64,000 nucleotides of DNA from Catonella sp963539695 (GTDB lineage Bacteria; Bacillota; Clostridia; Lachnospirales; Lachnospiraceae): the NCBI GenBank assembly GCA_963539695.1, contig CAUTOC010000004.1, positions 1 through 64,000 of the forward strand, read 5' to 3'. This document shows positions 51,627 through 57,530 of the stretch, in pieces; within the stretch, counting starts at the first letter, position 1, and each line of letters begins with the position of its first letter. Under the pieces are notes generated by a model. That model had not been told where the DNA came from and did no database searches. It was given only the letters and a program-made list of their open reading frames with translations. Made by a program: the position numbers and the translations under genes.

Positions 51627-51843
51627 ATTTAATCCCTCTCTTTCTTAGAGCTGCTTCGTGCTTCCTGTAGGATTTCACCGTTATAAATTTTCTTTCTTCC
51701 AACGGACACCAATTTTGTTTCTCTGTCTTTATATCCCCCAGGACCATAGATACATGAATATCGTTTATTGTAAGGTCGCAATATGGGAACTTTGTATTTT
51801 TATTTCTGCAAAATTCACAATCATAACAACATCTTTCTGCCAT
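51616..51843 (-). CDS. Cysteine-rich phage protein (75 aa)
   Basis: ATG 51843, overlapping the previous gene's end; MAERCCYDCEFCRNKNTKFPYC is a likely zinc-binding knuckle, and the C terminus is basic. Unknown function. Confidence 0.55.
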   Translation of the reverse strand: MAERCCYDCEFCRNKNTKFPYCDLTINDIHVSMVLGDIKTEKQNWCPLEERKFITVKSYRKHEAALRKRGIKFEV

Positions 51844-51844
51844 A

Positions 51845-52183
51845 TCACACGCCCCCAACGTCGATATTTAGGAAAATAGCTTTTTCCCACTCTATCCGCT
51901 CTACTGCGTCCTCTATCTCCATTGGATTCATTCCGTCACGGTCTAAGAAGTCTTTAAATTCCTGTATCTTATCCTTGAACACATAACACATACTGTCTGT
52001 GTATTGTTCCTGTATTGTATATTCTCTTACCTCTGCCTTACCTATTACACCGCTCCAACGGCTTACATCATCCCCGGCTACTACCTCTGTTTCCACCATT
52101 GGAATTGTTGGTAACTTCGGGTGTAGGCTTGCCAATATAAAATAATTTCTTACGTTGTCCTCTTTAATGTTCGGTATCTCCAT
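51845..52183 (-). CDS. Phage protein of unknown function (112 aa)
   Basis: IPNIKEDNVRNYFILASLHPKLPTIPMVETEVVAGDDVSRW..., acidic second half. Good AAAGGAGAG site before the ATG. No family recognised. Confidence 0.55.
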   Translation of the reverse strand: MEIPNIKEDNVRNYFILASLHPKLPTIPMVETEVVAGDDVSRWSGVIGKAEVREYTIQEQYTDSMCYVFKDKIQEFKDFLDRDGMNPMEIEDAVERIEWEKAIFLNIDVGGV

Positions 52184-52234
52184 TTGTTCTCTCCTTTCAG
52201 ATACAGGGGTGCTGCCACACCCCTTAACAGTTAT

Positions 52235-52342
52235 TCAGTAATCAGTTTTCCGTTTACTTCGTATAACCATAATTGAGGGAATCCCTGTTACTTCATCAAA
52301 AATTACTACGTTTTTGTGTGTTGCTACTCCTGCGTTAATCAT
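52235..52342 (-). CDS. Small phage protein (35 aa)
   Basis: MINAGVATHKNVVIFDEVTG...; ATG 52342, 8 bp after GGAGG. It follows the 3' copy of the 23-bp repeat. A GGGGTG-TGGCAG-CACCCC hairpin lies after its stop. Confidence 0.45.
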   Translation of the reverse strand: MINAGVATHKNVVIFDEVTGIPSIMVIRSKRKTDY

Positions 52343-52366
52343 TCCTTTAGTCCTCCATATTATTTT

Positions 52367-52389
52367 TTAGAATAGATTGAATGTAGCTT
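52367..52389. repeat. 23-bp direct repeat, copy 1
   Basis: TTAGAATAGATTGAATGTAG + CTT on the plus strand, spanning the stop codon of the second DUF6273 gene. Identical to 52945-52967; the two copies bracket exactly that gene. Confidence 0.8.
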
Positions 52390-52924
52390 ATGCAACTTCC
52401 ACAAAGATAGAAGATTCAAATGTACAAGCGGGGCGCACGCCACCGTAACCAAGGTACGCAAAGATGTAGTGGAGCGAGCCGTCCGCGTACACAACGCAAG
52501 CAGAGTGGTTAATAGTGGAATCTGCTGTAATTAACCACCACCAATTATCTATCTTGTTAAACAAGTGTCTGTACTCTCTGTATTGGTTGCAAGTAAGCAA
52601 TACCACCTTATCTGTACTGCTACCGTAATCTTTTAATCCATCATCTGTTGTCAAGTCCTGCGTAGTGTCTAAAATAATTTCTACGCCCTCGTCTGCCTGT
52701 ATCTCGCTTAATAACTTTTCCTTGTACTCTTCATTAAGATACTTTCTAAGGCTCGATTTCTTCCAATCGTTGCAATTATCCTTGTCAAACGCCTTGTATC
52801 CGTCTAGCAAGTTTTTTCTAAGACAGAATGTACCGCCATTTTCCAAGTGCTTTAAAACCTGCCATTCCTGCCCTCCGATTGTTACCGTGCTACCCTCTGT
52901 GCAATCTCTTAACTGTTTCTTCAT
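52388..52924 (-). CDS. Stand-alone DUF6273 (C-lectin-like) protein; second DGR-type target
   Basis: 178 aa from ATG 52924, 9 bp after GGAGG. TIGGQEWQVLKHLENGGTFCL, SSLRKYLNEEYK, then NWWWLITADS, a diversified stretch (VR2) and GYGGVRPACTFESS. The variable end aligns gap-free with the fibre protein at 16849. It lacks any Ig-like part and lies in the early region as a cassette between 23-bp direct repeats. Function unknown; a diversified ligand-binding protein is inferred. Confidence 0.75.
   Translation of the reverse strand: MKKQLRDCTEGSTVTIGGQEWQVLKHLENGGTFCLRKNLLDGYKAFDKDNCNDWKKSSLRKYLNEEYKEKLLSEIQADEGVEIILDTTQDLTTDDGLKDYGSSTDKVVLLTCNQYREYRHLFNKIDNWWWLITADSTINHSACVVYADGSLHYIFAYLGYGGVRPACTFESSIFVEVA
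52451..52495 (-). repeat. DGR variable region 2 (core)
   Basis: Fifteen codons (VVYADGSLHYIFAYL) aligned to 17827-17871: 12 base differences, none at third positions. Followed by GGTTACGGTGGCGTG and CGCCCCGCTTGT. Confidence 0.75.
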
Positions 52925-52937
52925 TTTGCTTGTCCTC

Positions 52938-53141
52938 CTACTTCTTAGAATAGATTGAATGTAGCTTGATACTTCCACGGCGTTTTATGCTCTCTTCGGT
53001 GTGTAATCCCGAATCGAAAAACGCACAAAATGTAGAGCCACCTATAACGGTTGTTACTACTATGTAGTCGCCGATATTATGAAACTCGCATTTTTTTACA
53101 TTCCTGTATACTGTTACGAATTTCTCCGCCCTGTTTCCCAT
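52938..53141 (-). CDS. Phage protein of unknown function (67 aa)
   Basis: Beta-rich: KFVTVYRNVKKCEFHNIGDYIVVTTVIGGSTFCAFF. Its last codons lie in repeat copy 2 (52945-52967). AAAGGAGG precedes the ATG. Confidence 0.5.
   Translation of the reverse strand: MGNRAEKFVTVYRNVKKCEFHNIGDYIVVTTVIGGSTFCAFFDSGLHTEESIKRRGSIKLHSIYSKK
52945..52967. repeat. 23-bp direct repeat, copy 2
   Basis: Identical to 52367-52389; 578-bp unit length. Encodes the C-terminal HSIYSKK of the 67-aa gene. The duplication marks insertion or excision of the DUF6273 cassette by homologous recombination. Confidence 0.8.
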
Positions 53142-53250
53142 GCTGACCCTCCTTTCTTGGCGTAACTGTTGCTTTAATTTCTACGCCCTCTCTTTGTCCA
53201 ATCAGCATAGCCAAAGTATCATAGAAGCGTTGTACCTGTTCTATATTCAA
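53077..53250 (-). CDS. Small phage protein (57 aa), TTG start
   Basis: NIEQVQRFYDTLAMLIGQREGVEIKATVTPRK...; TTG 53250, 9 bp after GAGAGGG. Overlaps the 67-aa gene by 65 bp in another frame. The N-terminal helix-strand pattern recurs in clostridial phage proteins. Before it (53251-53330) is a frame without a start codon (EIRQAAVNIAEEERAIQLE), probably a truncated gene. Confidence 0.5.
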   Translation of the reverse strand: MNIEQVQRFYDTLAMLIGQREGVEIKATVTPRKEGQHGKQGGEIRNSIQECKKMRVS

Positions 53251-53369
53251 GTTGTATCGCCCTCTCTTCCTCTGCTATATTAACTGCTGCCTGTCTTATT
53301 TCTTTGCAGTCTCAAATTCTGCCTTTAATTTCAACTCTTAAACTCCTGTCTTTTTGTCCTCTTTTGCCT

Positions 53370-53399
53370 TATAATTGCCTTGGGTATTGCCGTACCCAA
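53370..53399 (+). promoter_or_regulatory. Cassette promoter 1 with 5'-terminal hairpin
   Basis: -10 TATAAT (53370-53375), then TTGGGTA-TTGCCG-TACCCAA (53380-53399), a 7-bp stem that would be at the very 5' end of the transcript, then AAAGGAGG. Confidence 0.7.
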
Positions 53400-53423
53400 T
53401 CCATAGGAAAGGAGGTTTTTACT

Positions 53424-53621
53424 CTGCCCGATTTTGTGGAGATTCCTAACGTACCCAATTCCTATTACAACAAGGCTCGTAATTTCACGCTTACGATTTA
53501 CGCATATAGAAAAATGAGTAAATCTGAAATACTTACTTTTTCCGAAAATTTCAAGCGTAATATGAATTGGAAAGCCTACCCGCTTAATGGCAGGTATGAA
53601 ACAAGGGTTACTCTTCGATAA
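53424..53621 (+). CDS. Cassette 1 plus-strand small protein (65 aa), CTG start
   Basis: LPDFVEIPNVPNSYYNKARNF..., ending RYETRVTLR. The only suitable start is CTG 53424, 8 bp after GGAGG, at exactly the place of the GTG in cassette 2. A GTG at 53436 is the alternative. Overlaps the convergent gene at 53608 by 14 bp. Unknown function. Confidence 0.55.
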   Translation: MPDFVEIPNVPNSYYNKARNFTLTIYAYRKMSKSEILTFSENFKRNMNWKAYPLNGRYETRVTLR

Positions 53622-53841
53622 ATTCTTCCAAGTGTTTAATGAAGTCCCTAACCCATTCCGCCCCATAAAGAGTTATGCAATTCTCTTTATTCATGGGGCG
53701 GATTTCTATAAATCCTGTTTCTTCGTCCTTCCCAATACAGTAGAGACAATTTTTTTCAAATTCTTCTATTTCTTCCTCTGAAAACTTCAAATCTAACGGC
53801 TCGTCCGTCAAATCCACTACGTCCGCTTCTATTTCTTCCAC
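53608..53841 (-). CDS. Cassette 1 minus-strand acidic protein (77 aa)
   Basis: GTG start after GGGAGG: MEEIEADVVDLTDEPLDLKF..., very acidic, ending HLEEFIEE. Shares its start region and about 60 bp of upstream DNA with the gene at 54223. Acidic small phage proteins can be DNA mimics, but no such family was recognised. Confidence 0.55.
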   Translation of the reverse strand: MEEIEADVVDLTDEPLDLKFSEEEIEEFEKNCLYCIGKDEETGFIEIRPMNKENCITLYGAEWVRDFIKHLEEFIEE

Positions 53842-53862
53842 TCTGTACCTCCCTCTATGCCG

Positions 53863-53953
53863 TTTTCACGGTGTGTGATTTTTCTTTGCTCTTTGCTACT
53901 TCCTGTCTTGCCTAAAGTGCCATTGCATTTTTAAAAGGTTTGCTGTCATTTGT
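53863..53953 (-). pseudogene. Truncated copy A of the MTANLLKMQWHF gene
   Basis: Only the end of the small gene repeated at 54505 and 55285 remains (MTANLLKMQWHF), fused to the promoter of cassette 2, with one T missing at the old stop codon. The block is about 90% identical to the other copies. Confidence 0.6.
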
Positions 53954-53973
53954 CTTTTTTCCCTCTTTTGCCT

Positions 53974-54003
53974 TATAATTTCCTTGGGTATTGCCGTACC
54001 CAA
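53974..54003 (+). promoter_or_regulatory. Cassette promoter 2 with 5'-terminal hairpin
   Basis: TTGTCT-N18-TATAAT, then the same TTGGGTA-TTGCCG-TACCCAA hairpin (53984-54003) and AAAGGAGG. Nearly identical to cassette 1 from the -10 to the ribosome-binding site. Confidence 0.75.
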
Positions 54004-54027
54004 TCCATAGGAAAGGAGGTTTTTGTT

Positions 54028-54240
54028 GTGAACGATTTGCAAAGGCTTAAATATGACCTTTCTTTGCATTATGCGTCTGTTATGGTGCAAAACGATATTA
54101 GTAGCGGTAATGTTAATTCGGCTGATATTACGCGAATACGAAACAATTTGATTTCTTACGCTACCGATTTTGTCGAACTTCTCAACAATGGCACAATGGA
54201 CGAAAACATATTATCTACCCTGTTAGAAAAATTCATCTAA
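54028..54240 (+). CDS. Cassette 2 plus-strand small protein (70 aa)
   Basis: GTG 54028, 8 bp after GGAGG: NDLQRLKYDLSLHYASVMVQ ... DENILSTLLEKFI, helical and acidic. Converges on and overlaps the gene at 54223 by 18 bp. No similarity to the other two plus-strand proteins beyond the shared leader. Confidence 0.6.
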   Translation: MNDLQRLKYDLSLHYASVMVQNDISSGNVNSADITRIRNNLISYATDFVELLNNGTMDENILSTLLEKFI

Positions 54241-54435
54241 CAACTTTTTTTCTTTTTCCTTTTTAGCCTTGTCATATTCCCAATTTATGAGTTGTGCTAA
54301 AATGTGAAATTCTCCCAAGGTTAATCCTATTGCTCTGCTTTCTTCTACAATGTGCTTTACAATAGGATTAACCTTGTCTCCTGTGGTCATTGTTTTTGTT
54401 GCCTGCATTACAACATCTGTTTCTTTTTCTTCCAC
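54223..54435 (-). CDS. Cassette 2 minus-strand protein (70 aa)
   Basis: GTG start after GGGAGG: MEEKETDVVMQATKTMTTGD ... LAQLINWEYDKAKKEKEKK. Start and upstream sequence match those of the gene at 53608, the rest differs, as if the coding part had been swapped behind a constant leader. Confidence 0.6.
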   Translation of the reverse strand: MEEKETDVVMQATKTMTTGDKVNPIVKHIVEESRAIGLTLGEFHILAQLINWEYDKAKKEKEKKLLDEFF

Positions 54436-54504
54436 TCTGTACCTCCCTCTATGCCGTTTTCACGGTGTGTGATTTTTCTTTGCTCTTTGCTGCTTCCTGT
54501 CTTG

Positions 54505-54705
54505 CTAAAAGTGCCATTGCATTTTTAAAAGGTTTGCTGTCATTTCCATAACTTCCAATGGTAGGTTTTCATCTACCGCTAGAGAGCCGACCACATCCAC
54601 CAACTCTCTAGCCTTTTCCTTATTCTCTTGTAGAGCGTCAAACTGTCATTGTACCTCTACGGGAGATTCCCGGTAAAGTCTTTCAAATTCTTCGTTTAAA
54701 TCCAA
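54505..54705 (-). pseudogene. Copy B of the MTANLLKMQWHF gene, interrupted by TGA
   Basis: From TTG 54705: LDLNEEFERLYRESPVEVQ, then an in-frame TGA, then QFDALQENKEKARELVDVVG ... MTANLLKMQWHF. Relative to the intact copy at 55285 it has extra codons and the nonsense codon. Confidence 0.6.
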
Positions 54706-54745
54706 TTCCTTACGCTCCTAACTTTTCTTTTTTCTTCTCCTGCTT

Positions 54746-54777
54746 TATAATCTGATTGAGTATTGCCGTACTTAATC
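54746..54777 (+). promoter_or_regulatory. Cassette promoter 3 with 5'-terminal hairpin
   Basis: TATAAT (54746-54751), then GATTGAGTA-TTGCCG-TACTTAATC (54754-54777). The stem differs from cassettes 1 and 2 but stays paired through compensating changes, and the loop TTGCCG is unchanged. Confidence 0.75.
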
Positions 54778-54798
54778 CCGAAAGAAAGGAGGTTTGTT

Positions 54799-54966
54799 AT
54801 GCCTATTTACAAAGACGTTATTAAAAAGTCTGTTACAAAAGCTGTCAAAAAATACGGTTCTACCGTCCCGGAAGACGAACTTGTACAAATTATTTCAACC
54901 GCTTTATATGATGTCCTATCCTCTACGGAATTTGAGCGATATGTAAAAGAACTTTCCAAAAAGTAG
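54799..54966 (+). CDS. Cassette 3 plus-strand small protein (55 aa)
   Basis: ATG 54799, 6 bp after GGAGG: MPIYKDVIKKSVTKAVKKYG ... VLSSTEFERYVKELSKK; basic and helical. Converges on the gene at 54984 with a 17-bp gap. Unknown function. Confidence 0.65.
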   Translation: MPIYKDVIKKSVTKAVKKYGSTVPEDELVQIISTALYDVLSSTEFERYVKELSKK

Positions 54967-54983
54967 TGCCGTGCCAGTCTACG

Positions 54984-55184
54984 TTAATTCGTTAGACTGG
55001 TTTCTTTTTCTACAATTTTTTCTACCTCTTCGCACAGTTTCAAAAAATGCTTTCTTAATTCTGTTGTGCTTTCCTCTGTTAAGTTTTCAAATCTCAATGT
55101 TACTTCTGTTTGTGAGTTTGGATTATCCGTTGTTATTTCTTTTCTATAGATAACCTCATTGCTTTTTCTTTCAAGCTCTGCCAT
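54984..55184 (-). CDS. Cassette 3 minus-strand protein (66 aa)
   Basis: MAELERKSNEVIYRKEITTDNPN, ... RFENLTEESTTELRKHFLKL. A beta pair then a helix, acidic. Good AAAGGAGG site. No family recognised; same place in its cassette as the genes at 53608 and 54223. Confidence 0.6.
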   Translation of the reverse strand: MAELERKSNEVIYRKEITTDNPNSQTEVTLRFENLTEESTTELRKHFLKLCEEVEKIVEKETSLTN

Positions 55185-55284
55185 ATCCGTTTCCCCTCCT
55201 TTCCGATTCTCCTATATATCTGAAATGCTTATGCCGTTTTTACGGTTTCTGATTCTGTTTTATTCTTAGCTACTTCCTGTCTTG

Positions 55285-55416
55285 CTAAAAGTGCCATTGC
55301 ATTTTTAAAAGGTTTGCTGTCATTTCCATAACTTCCAATGGTAGGTTTTCATCTACCACTAGAGAGCCGACCACATCCGCCAACTCTCTAGCCTTTTCCT
55401 GTGCGTTTAAATCCAA
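55285..55416 (-). CDS. Intact copy C of the MTANLLKMQWHF small protein (43 aa)
   Basis: TTG 55416, 7 bp after GGAGG: LDLNAQEKARELADVVGSLV ... LEVMEMTANLLKMQWHF. Copies A and B at 53863 and 54505 are broken. Unknown function. Confidence 0.55.
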   Translation of the reverse strand: MDLNAQEKARELADVVGSLVVDENLPLEVMEMTANLLKMQWHF

Positions 55417-55445
55417 ATCCTTGTCCTCCTATATCTGAAATGCGG

Positions 55446-55613
55446 TTAAGCCGTTCTGACCGTGCCTTTTGATAACTGAATACCAATCATCATGCCTTTA
55501 ATCTGCTGTCTTTCGCTTTCAGACATTGTTTTAAGGATTTCGATAAACTCGGTTGTTTCTCTTTTTTCTCTTTCTGCCTGTAATGTAATGTCCTGTGTTC
55601 TTGCTTCCAACAT
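55446..55613 (-). CDS. First gene of the early minus operon (55 aa)
   Basis: ATG 55613, 9 bp after AAAGGAGG: MLEARTQDITLQAEREKRET, ... MSESERQQIKGMMIGIQLS. It is the first product of the minus-strand promoter in the switch, the usual place of a Cro- or anti-repressor-type regulator, but no helix-turn-helix is evident. Confidence 0.55.
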   Translation of the reverse strand: MLEARTQDITLQAEREKRETTEFIEILKTMSESERQQIKGMMIGIQLSKGTVRTA

Positions 55614-55658
55614 AGGCTTATCCTCCTTTCCTGTGTGGTCTGTGTGACATTTTTTGTT

Positions 55659-55747
55659 GTCTATGCTCACATTATACGGCACAATGCTTACAATGTCAAT
55701 GTTATTTTTTCTTTTTTGTTGACATTGCTCACAAATCGTATTATATT
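55659..55747. promoter_or_regulatory. Divergent promoters and operators of the phage switch
   Basis: Plus strand: TTGACA (55719-55724)-N17-TATATT toward the repressor. Minus strand: TTGACA (55699-55694)-N17-TATAAT (55676-55671) toward the early genes. Three related motifs, ATGCTCACAT (55663), ATGCTTACAATG (55684) and TTGCTCACAA (55726), overlap or flank the promoters like a three-operator switch. Confidence 0.8.
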
Positions 55748-55767
55748 ATCTTCAAGGAGGTGCATAT

Positions 55768-56109
55768 ATGAACGAACGCATAGAGGAATTAAGAAATGTT
55801 CTCGGTCTAAGTCAAGACAAGTTTGGGGAAGCGTTGGGCGTCACTCGTACTGCTGTATGTGCTTGGGAAAATGGACGGCGTGGCATTTCTGAACAAATCA
55901 TAATGTCTATTTGCAGAGAATTTAATGTAAATCGTGCTTGGCTCGTTGAGGGTGTTGGCGATATATTTACCAATCTCCCGGAAACCGTCATAGATGAATT
56001 GGGTTTACAGTTTGAGTTGTCGGACGAGGAAAAAGACTTGGTAGCTGATTTCTGTAAGCTTCCAAAAGAACAAAGAGCGGTCATGATGAATTTTTTGAGA
56101 GGAAAATAA
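55768..56109 (+). CDS. Phage repressor, XRE helix-turn-helix
   Basis: 113 aa. MNERIEELRNVLGLSQDKFGEALGVTRTAVCAWENGRRG is a Cro/CI-type domain; the C-terminal part (LSDEEKDLVADFCKLPKEQRAVMMNFL) is a dimerisation helix. AAGGAGG precedes the ATG by 7-8 bp. No LexA-like self-cleavage domain is present, so induction must use another route. Confidence 0.85.
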   Translation: MNERIEELRNVLGLSQDKFGEALGVTRTAVCAWENGRRGISEQIIMSICREFNVNRAWLVEGVGDIFTNLPETVIDELGLQFELSDEEKDLVADFCKLPKEQRAVMMNFLRGK

Positions 56110-56137
56110 AATAGGGTCGGTTTCCCGACCCCTTGAA

Positions 56138-56248
56138 TTACTCTTTTGTATATATAAACTCTATAAACCTGTGGATACGTTCCAACTTCTTTATATCGTT
56201 TATACAATAGAGCATTTCAATAATGGATTTTCGTAGTTTTTCTTTCAT
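56138..56248 (-). CDS. Small protein convergent to the repressor (36 aa)
   Basis: MKEKLRKSIIEMLYCINDIKKL...; behind AAAGGAGG and a TATAAT box near 56290. A GGGTCGG-TTTC-CCGACCC hairpin lies between it and the repressor. This type of 36-aa helical protein is common in clostridial phages. Confidence 0.5.
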   Translation of the reverse strand: MKEKLRKSIIEMLYCINDIKKLERIHRFIEFIYTKE

Positions 56249-56345
56249 TGTGCGTTTAAATCCTCCTTTGTATGGTGGTATTATATCACATCAAAGGCGG
56301 ATTGTATCGCCTGTAGGTACGATTTCCATTATCTTGGAAATTATT

Positions 56346-56543
56346 TTACTTGTATTCGCTTTCGTAAAGGTCACTTATACGCATTTCAAGAGCCTTTGCG
56401 ATTGTTTCCAACTGTTTTATAGTTGGGTGTACCTTACCATTTTCTATATTGTTTAAGGTACTTTTGCTTATCCCTGTTTTTTGGGATAACTTAACTAAGG
56501 TTACATTTTTATCATTTCTAGCCTGCCATGTTAGTATATTCAT
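56346..56543 (-). CDS. XRE-family helix-turn-helix protein (65 aa)
   Basis: LVKLSQKTGISKSTLNNIENGKVHPTIKQLETIAKALEMRISDLY is a complete Cro/CI-type DNA-binding domain with nothing else. It diverges from the SWIM-protein gene and may control it or the integrase. Confidence 0.8.
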   Translation of the reverse strand: MNILTWQARNDKNVTLVKLSQKTGISKSTLNNIENGKVHPTIKQLETIAKALEMRISDLYESEYK

Positions 56544-56605
56544 GCTACACCCCCAAAGATATTTTATCTAAGAGGTTGACAGGCTAAATTTTTAGGAGGT
56601 TTATT

Positions 56606-57355
56606 ATGGGAAACACAAACGATAATGTTTTTGAAAAGAACCAAAATGATTGGTTGGAATGGGGCGTTGATATTCACAATGACCCCGAGCAGGTAAAGCG
56701 TATAAATAATTCAAAATCCAAGAACACTACTCCTACTTCTATTTCGGAGTGTTCCGGTGTGTTTCATGGTTCAAAAAAGGATTATTTAACAACTCTTTTA
56801 TCATGTTCTTGCCGTGATTTCGCCATAAGAAAAAAGCCATGCAAGCATATGTACCGCCTTGCTTATGAGTTGGGCATTTATATGCTTGACGGTGTTCTTT
56901 CGGATACTTCTATATCTGAAAAGAAGCGTATAGATGATGTTATGCCTATTGTATTTTCTTTATCTGATGATTTACAGATATTGTACCGTGATATTTGCTA
57001 TTCTTGTGGGAATGATAACAAAACATCTAAAGGTTATATGTTGGATGTTGATATAGCAAACACTTTTATTGATAAACATTTGCTTTGCCCTGTTGTGGAT
57101 AAGGCAAAATTGATTACTCATTGCTATGTCAAAAATGTAAGAAATGTTTTAAAAACGCTTACTGATGATGATTTGCCTCGTAAAGGTTCGGAATTATTTG
57201 ATTATGCTTTAACAAATTTCCCTAATATTATATTGCCTTTGCCGTCTGATAAAGCGTGTTTAGAACTTCCTAACGATATTTCTCATTTAGCTATGAGTAT
57301 TAGAAAAAGGCTTTATAATAAGTTCCCGGTTGAACAATACTACTTTTTATTTTAA
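56606..57355 (+). CDS. SWIM zinc-finger protein
   Basis: 249 aa. CSCRDFAIRKKPCKHMYRLAYELG is a CxCx(n)CxH SWIM zinc finger near residues 70-95; the rest has no recognised fold. SWIM fingers bind DNA or proteins. Its place between the lysogeny control genes and the recombinase suggests a role in lysogeny or integration. AGGAGG lies 9 bp before the ATG. Confidence 0.75.
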   Translation: MGNTNDNVFEKNQNDWLEWGVDIHNDPEQVKRINNSKSKNTTPTSISECSGVFHGSKKDYLTTLLSCSCRDFAIRKKPCKHMYRLAYELGIYMLDGVLSDTSISEKKRIDDVMPIVFSLSDDLQILYRDICYSCGNDNKTSKGYMLDVDIANTFIDKHLLCPVVDKAKLITHCYVKNVRNVLKTLTDDDLPRKGSELFDYALTNFPNIILPLPSDKACLELPNDISHLAMSIRKRLYNKFPVEQYYFLF

Positions 57356-57376
57356 AGTTGTTTAATTGTAAAATAA

Positions 57377-57409
57377 AAACCGCCAACTACTGCAAATAGC
57401 TGACGGTTT
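57377..57409. terminator. Hairpin between SWIM gene and recombinase
   Basis: AAACCGCCAACTA-CTGCAAA-TAGCTGACGGTTT, 11 pairs with two mismatches; T-rich on the minus-strand side (TTTTTATTTTAC). Probably ends transcripts in one or both directions. Confidence 0.65.
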
Positions 57410-57426
57410 CCTAATCCCTTTTGTTA

Positions 57427-57479
57427 GACAAAGGAAATTGATTTAAACGCATATAAATTATAGCATAATTTCTTTTGTC
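57427..57479. repeat. 13-bp inverted repeat before the recombinase gene
   Basis: GACAAAGGAAATT and AATTTCTTTTGTC (one G-U) enclose 27 AT-rich bases with TATAAATTATAG. Lies in the 175-bp gap before the recombinase and may control it. Confidence 0.55.
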
Positions 57480-57530
57480 TTTCAATGGTTTTGTTTTTGT
57501 ACTCATTTTCAAAGAAAGGCGGTTGCTATA

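Noticed and set aside
53304..53423. Upstream extension of the first cassette gene to ATG 53304
   Set aside because: It would read through the promoter and hairpin shared with cassette 2, where the protein starts after the hairpin.
55659..55747. The 17-bp palindrome as operator of the main repressor
   Set aside because: The switch region has no copy of it; it has GCTYACA-type motifs instead.
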